The notes: generated by a model from the letters alone, not told the origin. A DNA stretch of 64,000 nucleotides from Aspidiotus rigidus (GCA_035079385.1 JAVHKY010000029.1:7502001-7566000); one strand, 5' to 3'. Positions 22,362-34,635 are shown, counted from the stretch's first letter. Made by a program: numbers and translations.

Positions 22362-22930
22362 CTTGGATTTCACGAGGAATAATTTTTGACTGGTGACTTT
22401 TTTCTCTGAAATGCGTATTAAGCGGGATATTTACAAAAAACTGATTTTGAGGGGGTTTCAACCCCCATAAAAAAGATGCTCCTGGGGAAAAACGCGGAGA
22501 AGTTAGTATGTCGTTTTGGACTTCATTCTTGACCATTTCCAGCAATCAGACCTTTACTATGTCGCAATGTTCTTTTTTTTTCGAAACCTGTGTAATTTGA
22601 CTAGGTACACTAACACTAAAATCAAAAATTTTAGAAAGTCGCTCAACTTTCAAACCAACTTTTCAGCTCGAGTTTCTGAGCTAAGTTGACATACATATAG
22701 TGAAATTTATAGAAAATTTGATGAGGAACAACTTTTGTTTGAAACTTTTTTTTCTTTGACGCTTAGCTTTCGATTTATTCTCAGAAAACTAATTTTTGTG
22801 GTACTTCGACCCCCTTTGGGGGAGGGGGAGGGCCCGCCCTCTGATCGCTGTGGACCTTTAGTATGTTTACCAGGAGACCATTTTAAACATAATCCACGAA
22901 AAAAACCTTTGTCGGCATTTATTTCGATTT
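22362..22930 (-). repeat. Interspersed repeat X, copy 1
   Basis: It matches 58947-59490 in opposite orientation over ~550 bases (shared blocks GCCGACAAAGGTTTTTTTCG, GACATACTAACTTCTC, GCGGGATATTTACAAAAAAC). A frame reading MLEMVKNEVQNDILTS and then NIPLNTHFREKSHQSK is kept in both copies with few changes (here 22545-22324). Open frame and repeat nature suggest an unclassified transposable element fragment. Confidence 0.7.
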
Positions 22931-23136
22931 CAAAATCTAATCTGCCTGGGCTACAAGAGGAATTTTTCTGGCCAAAGCGAATGGATAGAAATTGGAGGAT
23001 GGTATCTTCTACAGATTCAAGAAAGCTCCAATTCTCCTGATTGTTTCAAAGTGAATAATCTCAAAAGTCATAACCACCATTGGCAAAGCCCCAATTCTCT
23101 TGATTCAAGCTGAATTCTCCCTAGCTATAAACTAAG

Positions 23137-23240
23137 ATGGAGTTAAGCCCAGATTGCAGCCTGGAACGTAGCCCGGAACGCAGCCCGGATCGTATCCCTG
23201 ATCGCAGCTCGGATCGCAGCCCAGATCGTGGCCTGGATTG
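23137..23240 (+). repeat. 12-bp minisatellite coding for SPDR repeats
   Basis: Units close to AGCCCGGATCGC are repeated about eight times and translate as SPERSPDRIPDRSSDRSPDR in a frame open from 23137 to 23436. Whether this frame is a gene or an upstream exon of the receptor exons at 23677-24168 cannot be decided. Confidence 0.5.
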
Positions 23241-23676
23241 CAGTCCGCCTCCTGTAATATGCTCGATAGTCGAAGTTTTTCCAAGTTGTCCTATCAGATA
23301 TTGCTCGAGATATGAGAACTATATATCATACGTCTATAGTAGCGTCCAGGCCTTCTTTATACCAGCTTTATCAGAGTCGCTTCACAGCTTCCTTGAATTT
23401 TCAATACCAAATCCTTTACGTATACGTATTATGTGAGTTGGAGAACAGCTATAGATAGGAAGGAGTTGGTAAGGGAACTTATAATTCGGGGAAAATGTTT
23501 GATGGACGCTGTTTTTCCGGGGAAGTTGGACAAATTTCTTCATTACGCTGCACGTATCCACAAAAAGGGGATTAATAGGGAATTTGATTCATTAGGGGTT
23601 ATTTTGAAAAGACATTCCTAATTGTCTTCTTTCGCCAAAAACAAACTGTTTATCTTCTCATGTCTATATTTTACAG

Positions 23677-24168
23677 GCCAAGAGTGTTATTCCAACTTTG
23701 CACACGCTACAGAACAATCTTCGGAGTACATTAGAAACCGAAAATGAGCAACAAGTAGGCTTTCTCTCGATTAAAAACTCTGCCAAACTAATATGACGTA
23801 TTTGTACCTAATCGATGTTTGCCTCAGGTTGAAGAATTTCTAGATTGCGTCGAATGTCGCGATGAATCGTTCAGCGCTTGCGGTTTCTTCACTTTGGATC
23901 TTCATCTAATTTGCGTGGTAAACTTCGCTCGCTTTTTCTTCAGCATACGTCCCCTCATCACAAGAAGAACACCAGACAGAAACTTTGCTGCTGTGCACGT
24001 TCAATATTTGCGGCTCTCGACAATACGATAACTTACGTAGAGACCTTTAACCGCGTAAACTGCGAGACTTTATGGATACTAATGAAAACCATTTTCTATT
24101 GGTTTTAGGTATTCGGTTTGACGTTAACATACTTCCTGGTCCTGATGCAATTTCAAGCTTCTCATTAG
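23677..24168 (+). CDS. Gustatory receptor, last three exons
   Basis: Three exons join in phase 0: 23677-23754 (AKSVIPTLHTLQNNLRST...), 23828-23917 (...DESFSACGFFTLDLHLICV) and 24109-24168 (VFGLTLTYFLVLMQFQASH, stop). Every border has AG/GT: acceptors TATATTTTACAG, TTTGCCTCAG and ATTGGTTTTAG, donors GTAGGC and GTAAAC. The combination FSACGFFTLD...TYFLVLMQF with 12 residues between LD and TY is the C-terminal signature of insect gustatory receptors (transmembrane segment 7, TYxxxxxQF). These are ligand-gated cation channels of taste neurons. AATAAA at 24229 could be the polyadenylation signal. The large N-terminal exon is not recognised upstream, so the gene is either a fragment or has a distant first exon. 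Confidence 0.75.
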
Positions 24169-24239
24169 ACGCGTACAGAAGATACTCGGCTGTATAATAT
24201 AACTTCCACACTATAGTATGGTATGTTAATAAAATTTGA

Positions 24240-25630
24240 ATTTGAATAAAATAATCCTCGCGGTCGAACCGTCAACGTTATTAGAATCGTCGAGGTGTCT
24301 GCGAAGTTGATAACAATTGCACGACGAGTCATGTGTACTCGCGGGGTACATCTTGTTTCGTAATTACGTTTCGAGACTCTATCACCATAGGTACGAATCT
24401 ATGCATAATATTTTAAGGCGTACACTTTAGAGGACAAAGGGTACGGGGTAAAATGGATGAATTAAACACTTTCTAGACGAAGAGCGGATATTTAATGAAA
24501 TTTGCAAAACTAAATTAGGAGATTATGGATTAAAGTTCTGCTACCACTCACAAAAGTTTGATAAGAATTGAAGATAGGGAGAGAAAAGGTGAAAAAGCTC
24601 GTTTGCAGCTCGCAAAGTATAGTGGGGATTTTTTCAATCTCGATTTTAAAAATCGATCAAAGTGTTTCGGTATAGATAAGTATAAGTCTCAAAAATAACA
24701 CCAATAAGAAAGTAAGCAGCATAAGACTATATTTCAAGTCAATACAATCATTCGTGTTACGCAGGTATTACAACGAAATATAAATTCCAAGGAAATAATA
24801 AATTAAGATGAGATGAGAACAAAGTGAGAAAGAATGAATGAAAGACAAAGATAAGAGTATTCTCCAACATAAGCAATGATTGTTAGTCGAGATTTTCCCA
24901 ATAATTAAGTCTCCCTCTCCTTGTTGTTGTGAAATTTTTCAAAGTCTAGGTATTGGTCAGCTAATTTCTAGGTAATTCTTTTTGTCTAGCTATTGGGCTA
25001 GCTGAGTACCTTTGAACCATTCTCAAAGTGAATTACATACAGATACATTCCAAAGCCGGTACAAACAAGGCTGAAAAAGAACATAACCAGTCAGAGAAAG
25101 ACGAACCGTCCAACTTTTCGAAGGGACTAAAAAAGGGGCGCAGTGACTGGACGACAAAAGCTGAGGAGGAAAACGCAACCAAAAAGAGCTGAATTTGATC
25201 CTAAAAAGGCTGAGTTAGAATAGGCTAATCGGTTTTATGAATCGTATTTTTGTGACGTCACATCTTCTAACCCCACTTTGTCATAAAAGTTGTTTCATGA
25301 GAGGGAAATGGCTGGTAGAAAATTTTACACTCCTCAAATTTCGTTCAACACAATAATTTTTTCGCTTCCCAACTTGTCTTGAAATTACTTCATGAACATT
25401 CAAGCGGAAAGATTGCCCCAATCCTGTTTTCGATTTTGCCGATCGTAACGGTCCTAGGAGAGGTCAGCCTACATTCCTATTTGAGGATTTTAAGCTCCTC
25501 TATCTTCTCTTACGAGAAATCGGAATTGGAGGCTAGCTAAGATCTTAAGTTCAGAACCGAAATTCGAAGAATTTCGACCCCTTGGAAGCCAAAAGTTTAA
25601 TTTTTTGAACTCGACACTTATTGCAACCAC
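24240..25630. other. Unassigned intergenic stretch
   Basis: No supported coding frame, RNA or repeat family. The sequence is moderately AT-rich. Confidence 0.35.
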
Positions 25631-25631
25631 T

Positions 25632-25707
25632 TTCTTCTTCTTCTTCTTCTTCTTCTTCTTCTTCTTCTTCTTCTTCTTCTTCTTCTTCTTCTTCTTCTTC
25701 TTCTTCT
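25632..25707. repeat. (TTC)n microsatellite
   Basis: About 24 perfect TTC units followed by T-rich sequence. Poly-Lys and poly-Glu frames on the minus strand are artefacts of it. Confidence 0.95.
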
Positions 25708-26154
25708 TTTTCTTTTTTTGACATGTTATAATATTTCTTTGCTCTGACCTCACTCCCTCTCCGAAATTTGTGTCCGTACGTCACGCCGTACAACCATGAC
25801 CTAGGAACTTGGAAGAACTTTCGCCTACCTCTCCCTCTACTTAATTCCTGAATTCGCGTCCGTACGGTTCTGACTTCTCCTTTATACTAGGCTTATATTA
25901 GATCTACACATAGGCTGTATACTAGCATCAAAGTAAGCCGAGGACTCCAAAACTCTCGTATAAAGCTAGCCTTTCCCTTACCTTATTTTTTAGATTTTTG
26001 TCTGTACGATTCTGACCTCTCCTTGTATACCAACTTCATACTAAGCTTATATTAGACCTAAAAGTAAGCTACGAATATTTTTTACTCGCACGTTTCAAAA
26101 TAGTAGAAGAAAGTTAAAAGCTGAAGAATTTTGAACTCGGCCGGAGTACGAAAT

Positions 26155-27297
26155 CGGAAACATCAAAAGCAAATGCAAACTAACAATTGCATTTTTCAAA
26201 GTCGACCACTGAATCTGAAATCTAAGTTTTATCTTTCGGCTTTACAATTTTTAAAAGTCCTCTTCGTCCAAGGTGACGTCAGGAACAAACGAAGGTTTGA
26301 TATTTTGTATAAATTTGTTTGGATTACGGACTCTGCCAAAATGAAAAAATATAAATACGATCAACGAGAAACCAGAGATTTTTTTCTTAAATACTCGAAA
26401 AGTTGCAAATTCCAAATAATGTCAACTTTTGATTCTTTACCATTTTAAGTTATTCAATTTTAAACTTTAATAAATGTGATCAATATTTCTTCTGCGTATT
26501 CTTGTGAGAATCAATAAGCTCCTAGTTACACTATCGATCGAGATACGGGAAATTCGGCTAATAATCACTCACTCTTATCAGCTAAGTGAAGTCAAAAAAA
26601 CGCAGCCATGACTTTTAAAATTCTTGTTTACATTTTTATTCTATTCATAATAATTATAGTAGCTAGTTTTGATTGATTAAAAAAAAAAATAATATAATAA
26701 TAATAGTTTAAAACATTTCAATTTTATTACAATTCTTAAGAATAAATTACCAATATATCTATTAAAATAATTATTCAATCATGAATATTATCAAATTTTT
26801 GATTTGACGAATAATTTATGTAATACAACTAGCAAAATACCTATTTCAAATAAGCCTATTAGAATAAATAGATCATATGTAGTCTAAAATATAATTTATA
26901 ATATTGCACAGAAGGATTGAATATAATTACATACCTAATAATAATTCTATTTTTAAATTCAAAATTTGATATAAAAATTATTCTTTAATAATATAAAAGT
27001 TTTTTTCAAATAATTTTATTAGAGGGTTCTATTTAGTAACTTGAAAAAACACAATTAATTAAATTAAAATTATTTTTCTTTATGTATAGTTATTGAAAAT
27101 GATTTTAAAAAACTTACTATAAATTATATTATTTTGATAAATAAAAAAATTATTTAATAAATAATAAAATGAAGTTGAATCTATTATAATTCATTTGTTG
27201 CTGTTATCAAAGATAGTGAAAAATACAAACTATTGGTAATTGCACCAGTCAGGGCTAATGCTGACCTGCGCTGGCTTGCAGCTTTCTGAAAATGGTG
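26155..27297. repeat. Tandem duplication, unit 1 (~1.1 kb, AT-rich)
   Basis: From GGAAACATCAAAAGCAAATG to CTTTCTGAAAATGG this unit is repeated at 27298-28762. Shared blocks include CTTCGTCCAAGGTGACGTCA, TACGATCAACGAGAAACCAG, TAATCACTCACTCTTATCAG and CGCAGCCATGACTTTTAAAA. A 105-aa frame (26131-26448) is not preserved in unit 2, so coding is not supported. This unit lacks the two insertions found in unit 2. Confidence 0.8.
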
Positions 27298-27754
27298 GAA
27301 ACATCAAAAGCAAATGCAAACTAAGAGTTGTATTTTTCGAAGTCCACTTAACTGAATCCATAAGCTTAAGTTTTATCTTTTGGCTTTATACCTTGGTGGG
27401 AAATCCTCCTCGTCCACGGTGACGTCAGGAACAAAAAAAGATTTGATATTTTGTGTAATTTTATTTAATGGTATTTAAAACAAAATGAAGGAACTTTTCT
27501 ATATCATGGACTCTGCAAGATGAAAAAACATAAATACGATCAACAAGAAACCAGAGATTTTTTTCTTAAATACTCGAAAAGTTGCAAATTCCAAATAATG
27601 TGTTATTTAATTTTAAACTTTAATAAATAATGATCAATGGAAACTGATAAGCTCCTATTGTACACTTCGAGATGGGGGAGATTTGGCCAATAATCACTCA
27701 CTCTTATCAGATAAGTGACATCAAAAGAACGCAGCCATGACTTTTAAAATTTTT

Positions 27755-27930
27755 CAATAAAAAGAGAGATTTTTCGGCACTGCCGTCGATATACAAAAAT
27801 TTATTTATTTTGAAACCCGACGTTTCGAAGCGACGCGCTTCTTCTTCAGGGGTTGAAGTACAACTGGAGTAGCTGTAACTCATCTCTTTTTATTGTTAAA
27901 AGAACCGTCGAGACCATTAACCTTTTTTCA
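27755..27930 (-). mobile_element. 176-bp insert with hammerhead-like fold, Penelope-related
   Basis: It is flanked by an imperfect 15-base duplication (ACTTTTAAAATTTTT at 27740-27754, ACTTTAAAAATTTTT at 27931-27945); unit 1 has the site once near 26607. Read on the minus strand it has CTGAAGA (27849-27843), fitting the hammerhead CUGANGA box, and a 6-bp hairpin GAAGCG-CGT-CGCTTC. GAAA follows (27826-27823), then a CGTCG...CGACG helix closing a ~30-base loop. An outer helix ATAAAAAGAGA / TCTCTTTTTAT joins the ends. The expected cleavage triplet (NUH) is GCA here, so self-cleavage is doubtful. Penelope elements are known to carry hammerhead motifs in their terminal repeats. It is taken as a short retroelement-derived insert. 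Confidence 0.55.
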
Positions 27931-28053
27931 ACTTTAAAAATTTTTGTTTACATTTTTTTAAATTTAATTTATACAGCAACTAGTTTTAATAATTGGTTCA
28001 ATGAAAACTAAAATAATAATAATAGTTTAAAATATTTCAATTTTATTAAAATT

Positions 28054-28239
28054 TAAGGTAACGTAAAAAATAGTTTGACTAGGCGGTATTTTCAATAAAA
28101 ATTCATTAGAATTTCACGACTCTACCGGCCACAAATAATAATAATAAAAAAAGAAAAACCAACACCTGACTTTTTGTAGGTTACGTCCTACATCGACAGA
28201 GGATAATTTTCTTTATTATTTGTGGACGCAGAGTTAGGA
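28054..28239. mobile_element. 186-bp insert with imperfect inverted repeats
   Basis: It is flanked by AATTTTATTAAAATT (28039-28053) and AATTTTAATAAAATT (28240-28254); unit 1 of the tandem duplication has a single AATTTTATTACAATT. Inside, GACTCTACCGGCCACAAATA and its imperfect inverse TATTTGTGGACGCAGAGTTA face each other. No coding capacity. It is a MITE-like or SINE-like insertion of unknown class. Confidence 0.5.
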
Positions 28240-28762
28240 AATTTTAATAAAATTCTTAAAAATGAATGAATGATATAGGTGCCTATCAAAATAATTATTC
28301 AATCATTTGTCAAATTTTTAATTTGACAAATGATTCATGTAATTCAATTAGCTGAATATTTTAGATAGGTATTAGTTTAGAGTAAATAGATTGTCTGAAA
28401 TAAAATTTATATTGTTGTACAAAAAGATTTAATTTAATTATCTATAATAATTATTTAATTTTTAAATTCACAATCTGATATAAAAATTATTCTGGAACAA
28501 TATATAATTTTTTTTTTTAATAATTTGATCAGAGGGGTCTACTCAGTAACTTGGAAAAACACAATTAAATAAATTAAATTTATTCTTCCTCATGAACCTA
28601 TGGTTATTGAAAATAATTTTAATACTAATTTACAACAAATTATAATTTAATTTGAAAAAATGAAGTTAAATTTAATTTTATGCTGTTATCAGCAGTGGGG
28701 CAGTTCAAAACAATCCATTGATGATTGCACTAATCAGATCCTGGCTTGCGGCTTTCTGAAAA

Positions 28763-31319
28763 TGAGAACAATACAAGCTAAGCAGTTACACACAAAATAA
28801 TGACAAATTTAAAATAATTTCAAAAAGAAACCAATCTTTGAGATTTTACAAAAGTTCTATTTCCATTGAAGAAACTGTATGTTGCTAGCGCACCTTGAGG
28901 TAATTTGCTGAGATGACTGGCTGAAATTCTCCTACGTTTGGGAAGTAGAAAGCAGTTGTATTATTGGTGAATCAGTTTATTTATCTACTTGTAGCCGGCT
29001 GCTTACCGTCATTCCTTTTCTTGCAGCCGGTCACATTTATGATAGTCAAACAAGATGCACGGAATAGACCCCAGGGATAATCTCATGAACTCTTGAATCA
29101 AGTGAAATTTGGTCGATCGGTAGAAGGGGGCCTCTTTCACCAATACCTGGTTATTGTTCCTTGCTTGTCTCAATATCACTTAGAACAAGTGAAACCAGTT
29201 CTGCAAAAGCCAGCCAAGCGACAAGTCAACAGTTTAGAGGAAGAGATTGGCTTCTTGCGTACATGAGACCATTGTCTTATCAATTGTTGATAATAAATAG
29301 TGTAAATTTGGGTATACTAGCCCTACTAGTCTTTCATCTATGATATTGATATTCTCCATGTTTAATCTTTTACTGTATTTTCCCAAATGTGATTCTTGTC
29401 TCTGAACTTGAAGTAACTAAATTCAATTTGTGATATCTAAGGTTTCAAATTACATTCAGTAGAAGTTCTTGATTGCTTTGTCCATCACACTTGTTGCTTT
29501 GCAAAGGCCACAGAATCTGGTAGAATAGCCTAATTTACGCCTACTGTCTACCCGCATAAAAGTTCAGCATTTATTCGCATAATTGAAGTCCTGCAGGCTA
29601 CAAGCAAACTCCTCCCTTTCCTTTGTCGACCACTGTGTTATCCTTGCAAATTTCTTCTGACTTTGTTATGTGATCTAATTTTAAAGCAATCTACCTCTTG
29701 TAAGTGATGTGGTAAATGATAAGATAAAACCTCTTCTTACATTAAATTATAGTATGCAAACTTGGTTCTTGTCTCATGACTAGTCTGCAAATATTTTGCT
29801 TTACTCTCACACATTTCATCATCACCAATCTCTAATTGTGTAACTGCGATCATACCATATTATTTTCTTCTGTTGAACAATATCTGTCAGATATTAGTAA
29901 CTTGTTTGAATGTTCTCTGTGAAAACGCATGCATCTCTGGTGGCGTCATCCCTTGCACACAAGTATAAATTCGGACAGGGAGTCCATCTGATGAAGGGTC
30001 ATTGGGTGCAAAACGTCTGCAAATTGCGGTTACTGGTTGGCGGTGGGAGGGACTAGGGAAATTTTGAAATGGGATTATTAATAATTTCATAAATGTTTTG
30101 AGGGTTATGAGCAACCCATATTTCTATATTTGCCTGCATATAGGATCTTTAGTTGTTTGCGAATATTTGCGATATTGAAAATTGTGAAAACTCAAACTCT
30201 TCCAAATAAGTTCATCAGTTTATTAAATCGTTTGATCTTCAGTACTATATTATTAAATAAGTTTATTCGTGGGATTGCGTTCACCTAACAAAAATTATAT
30301 ATGCAATCTTTCATACTTACCATTACAAAAGTTGATATGAAGAAAAGAGAAGGCATTCACACTCGTCGCGTACGGCTATGCCCACTAATCAAAGATCGTA
30401 TCGCTTTTTCAACAAATTATACGCGCTCGTTTATAAGTTATGATCACGCATTTCGCATTTTAATATTATTCTACTACTGGCGTAGAGAATTAATCCTCTA
30501 CTATACGGCGGCGTAATTAATGGAATTTTCGTATTCGAAATATTAACGATTGCTCATACGGCGGCGCAGGTAGGTACAGTACCTACATAATATGAGCGCT
30601 TTCTAAATGAATTTGGTTGTTTCGACTGTTGCTCGTCTCGAGGGAATTTTTCATTACAGGATTTCAGTAACTTATTGTGTTCTTCTCTCTGGTGAATTGA
30701 AAAACCGCAAAAGCGAAGTGCTACAAACAGCGTATGAACACGAATAGTTATGCCTAACTTCGTGTCGATGACAAGCGCATCCTAACTGAACATTTTTTTG
30801 TCATCGGTTGACGAGGTAAAATACGATGAATTTCAGCGTAAAGATGCGTCATAACAGAGCGTGACGTTGTTAGAAAGAATTAGAGAAGTCTCGTCCATAG
30901 AGCAGAGGAGGAAGAGGGCGGTCACGTTACCAGAATTTGATGTTCTTAGAGGGGCTTGAGATTTCGATCGAAGAGGGAGTCAAAATTTCTCAATTCCGAA
31001 TTCTATAAAGGGAAACTTGGATACTATTTAAAAATCTCTAGTCCTCTGCTGCGGCTAAAAAATTAAAATTGTTTTCATATCCCTTTACTTGAATATACAG
31101 CTCGAAAGGTTTCATGCTAAGAGTCAAGATTTTCAAGTCTTCTTCCTCGTCTGCGACGTCTTTCTTTTATCTAGCATAAGCAAATATGTATAGCCTAGTC
31201 CTCCAGCATATTTATTCAGCTCGATGGTAATAAAAGTCAGGAATTTTTATAAAGTCCTAAAATAGGTTGTCATTTTTGCCTCAGACTTTCGTCACGCAAA
31301 ATTCCAAATGGTCTCTAGC
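28763..31319. other. Unassigned, mostly single-copy stretch
   Basis: No gene is supported; frames are 60-75 aa with no recognised motif. At 29988-30017 there is CTGATGA followed by CAAAACGTC, a decayed hammerhead-like string. The rest holds nothing I can name. Confidence 0.35.
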
Positions 31320-33505
31320 CTTAGCGAGATTTGGAATATTATGTGATTCGTCGAAGGACTTCGTCTTTCGAGTCCGTTATTGCCATACTCGGAGTAAGAG
31401 TGATGCCGCGGGACTTTGAAATATTTTTGTACTTCTTGGACTTGTGAAATTTTTCATTTTCAATTCTTGGACTTGGAAATATTTTCAACTGTTGACGTAG
31501 AATTATTTTCGAATTGTGCGACTTTGAAATATTTACAACTGTTGGACATGTAAATTTTTCATTTTCAATAATATTTTCAACTGTTGGACTTGGAATTATT
31601 TTCAAATTGTGGGACTTTAAAATATTTTCATACTTCTGGACTTGTAAAATTTTTCATTTTCAATTCTTGGACTTAATATTTTCAACTGTGGGAAACGACC
31701 CAAAATAAAAATTTTACAAGTCCAAGAAGTATGAAAATATTTCAAAGTCCCACGATTCGAAAATAATTCCGAGTCCAACAGTTGAAAATATTTCAATGTC
31801 CAAGAATTGAAAATGAAAAATTTTACGAGTTCAAGAAGTATGAAAATATTTCAAAGTCCCACGATTCGAAAATAATTCCGAGTCCAACAGTTGAAAATAT
31901 TTCAATGTCCAAGAATTGAAAATGAAAAATTTTACAAGTTCAAGAAGTATAAAAATATTTCAAAGTCCAACAATATTGGAGAATAGTTCCAAGTCTAACA
32001 GTTGAAAATATTTCAATATCCAAGAAGTATGAAAATATTCCAAGGTCCAACGGTTGAAAATAATTCCAAGTCCATGAATTGAAAATGAAAAATTTTACAA
32101 GACCAAGAAGTATGAAAATATTTCAAAGTCCAAGAATTGGAAAATAATTCCAAGTCCAACAGTTGAAAATATTTCAAAGACCCACAATTTGAGAATAATT
32201 CCAAGTCCAACAGTTGAAAATATTTCAATATCCAAGAAGTATGAAAATATTCCAAGGTCCAACGGTTGAAAATAATTCCAAGTCCATGAATTGAAAATGA
32301 AAAATTTTACAAGACCAAGAAGTATGAAAATATTTCGAAGTCCAAGAATTGGAAAATATTTCCAAGTCCAACAGTTGAAAATATTTCAATATCCAAGAAG
32401 TTTGAAAATATTCCGAAGTCCAACAGTTGAAAATATTTCCAAGTCCATGAATTGAAAATGAAAAATTTTACAAGACCAAGAAGTATGAAAATATTTCAAA
32501 GTCCAAGAATTGGAAAATATTTCCAAGTCCAACAGTTGAAAATATTTCAATATCCAAGAAGTATGAAAATATTCCGAAGTCCAACAGTTGAAAATATTTC
32601 CAAGTCCATGAATTGAAAATGAAAAATTTTACAAGACCAAGAAGTATGAAAATATTTCAAAGTCCAAGAATTGGAAAATATTTCCAAGTCCAACAGTTGA
32701 AAATATTTCAATATCCAAGAAGTATGAAAATATTCCGAAGTCCAACAGTTGAAAATATTTCCAAGTCCATGAATTGAAAATGAAAAATTTTACAAGACCA
32801 AGAAGTATTAAAATATTTCAAAGTCCAAGAATTGGAAAATATTTCCAAGTCCAACAGTTGAAAATATTTCAAAGACCCACAATTTGAGAATAATTCCAAG
32901 TCCAACAGTTGAAAATATTTCAATATCCAAGAAGTATGAAAATATTCCGAAGTCCAACAGTTGAAAATATTTCCAAGTCCATGAATTGAAAATGAAAAAT
33001 TTTACAAGACCAAGAAGTATTAAAATATTTCAAAGTCCAAGAATTGGAAAATATTTCCAAGTCCAACAGTTGAAAATATTTCAAAGACCCACAATTTGAG
33101 AATAATTCCAAGTCCAACAGTTGAAAATATTTCAATATCCAAGAAGTATGAAAATAATTCCAAGTCCAACAGTTGAAAATATTTCCAAGTCCATGAATTG
33201 AAAATGAAAAATTTTACAAGACCAAGAAGTATGAAAATATTTCAAAGTCCAAGAATTGGAAAATAATTCCAAGTCCAACAGTTGAAAATATTTCAATATC
33301 CAAGAAGTATGAAAATATTTCAAAGTCCAACAGTTGAAAATATTTCCAAGTCCATGAATTGAAAATGAAAAATTTTACAAGTCCAAGAAGTACAAAAATA
33401 TTTCAAAGTCCCAAGGCGTCACTCTTACTTCGAGTATGGCAGTAACGCACTCGGAGGAAGAAGTCTTTCGACGAATCATATGATATTTCAAATCTCGCCG
33501 ACGAA
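31320..33505. mobile_element. Foldback-like element made of inverted tandem repeats
   Basis: The left end (31320-31470: GCGAGATTTGGAATATTATG, then GCCATACTCGGAGTAAGAGT, then GACTTTGAAATATTTTTGTA) recurs inverted at the right end (33350-33505). Between them lie many copies of a ~25-base motif (CCAAGTCCAACAGTTGAAAA type). Orientation flips near 31695: the left arm is ~370 bases, the right arm ~1800 bases. In the right arm a 212-bp higher-order unit is repeated, giving two identical 71-aa frames at 32708-32923 and 32920-33135. This architecture recalls Drosophila Foldback elements. The frames are repeat artefacts. A target duplication was not identified. Confidence 0.6.
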
Positions 33506-34627
33506 TCACATATTTCAAATCTTGCCTAGCCTTAAGGGATATAAGTGACAAAAATCTTGACTGAAGAACGACGATACACCTGATCGTTAAGGGGACGAGA
33601 TATCATCAGAATATGACATCATAAGGGAGACTAAAAAGTTACAAGGACCTGGAGGAAGATGTGACGAATTTCAACTAAAGGATGGATCAGGGAAGAGTGG
33701 CTGCTCAAAAGCTCTTCAAGTTAAGATTTTTCCTTTGACTGTGCGGAGAGTTATTTAAAAACTAAAAAATACAAAGAAAAGTGAGGAAAATAAAAAGGGG
33801 AGACAAAGGAGGAGGGGAAAAAATAGAAAGAGTACTCGAAATTGATTTTAAAAATCATGACTTTTTTTTTGCATTTGATAAGAAATGAACAAGAATATAA
33901 TGATATAAAGAAAGAAACATTAATAATGTACAACTTGTATATCACATTATTCTCTGATTTTTGATGGGTTTGAAAAAGTATGGACATGTAAACTAAGAAT
34001 ATCGATAACGAGATCAGATAAGATGAATTTTCGCTTCCGGATCCGAAAAAATACAAACCGTAATTACAAGTCTGCGCACTATAATTACACATTTTTTTTT
34101 TTCACTCACTAAATCCCTAAATTCTGTGCAACTTACTTTAAAATAGGGTTTGGTTAAGGTGAGCTATATGTTTTTTTTTTTGTATTTCAAAATAGGGTTT
34201 GGTTGAGTTGAGCAATGTTTTTTTTTTTATTTTATTTTTATTTATTGTGACGAAAGTAGTATTTTTTTTAATATAGGGTATTTTTGTGCCCTTATATAAG
34301 TGGACAAAAGAATGTACAGGAGTTCAACCTGTTTCAAAATAAGAAAGTTTTTATGAGCAATTTTCTCTTTTCTGAAGAGAAGCAATTTAGTATCCACAAA
34401 ACAAAGGACTTAAATCTGTTCATAGAGGCGCTTTCTCTCCTCTTTTGCCAGTAAATGGAACATAATCTCATTTTTTTGGTGGTTAATTACCGCGTCGGTT
34501 CGATTCATTTTTTTTTTTCATAAAATTTCTCATAGAAAGAAATTGTTTTTAATTCCAAAATTGGTACTCGTCTTGCTAGCGGCTGTCGTACGCGGCGACG
34601 TAATAGACGCTAGTCTAAAAGTATTGA
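33506..34627. other. Unassigned stretch with T-runs
   Basis: No supported gene. Near 34138 and 34190 the string AAATAGGGTTTGGTT occurs twice, each followed by a long T-run. Nothing else is recognised. Confidence 0.35.
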
Positions 34628-34635
34628 CTTTTAAG

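Larger units (their letters stand above)
27298..28762. repeat. Tandem duplication, unit 2 (with two insertions)
   Basis: Diverged copy of 26155-27297, enlarged by a 176-bp insert (27755-27930) and a 186-bp insert (28054-28239). Without these the lengths agree. Confidence 0.8.

Noticed and set aside
23137..23621. Upstream exons of the gustatory receptor
   Set aside because: The SPDR-repeat frame and the following frame have no receptor-like transmembrane pattern or matching splice donor before 23677; left unassigned.
25490..25793. Poly-Lys and poly-Glu proteins
   Set aside because: They are translations of the (TTC)n microsatellite.
31420..33410. Regularly repeated units resembling a CRISPR array
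   Set aside because: Units are adjacent and similar throughout, with no unique spacers of constant length, in a eukaryotic context, and orientation flips inside; it is satellite/Foldback-type DNA.
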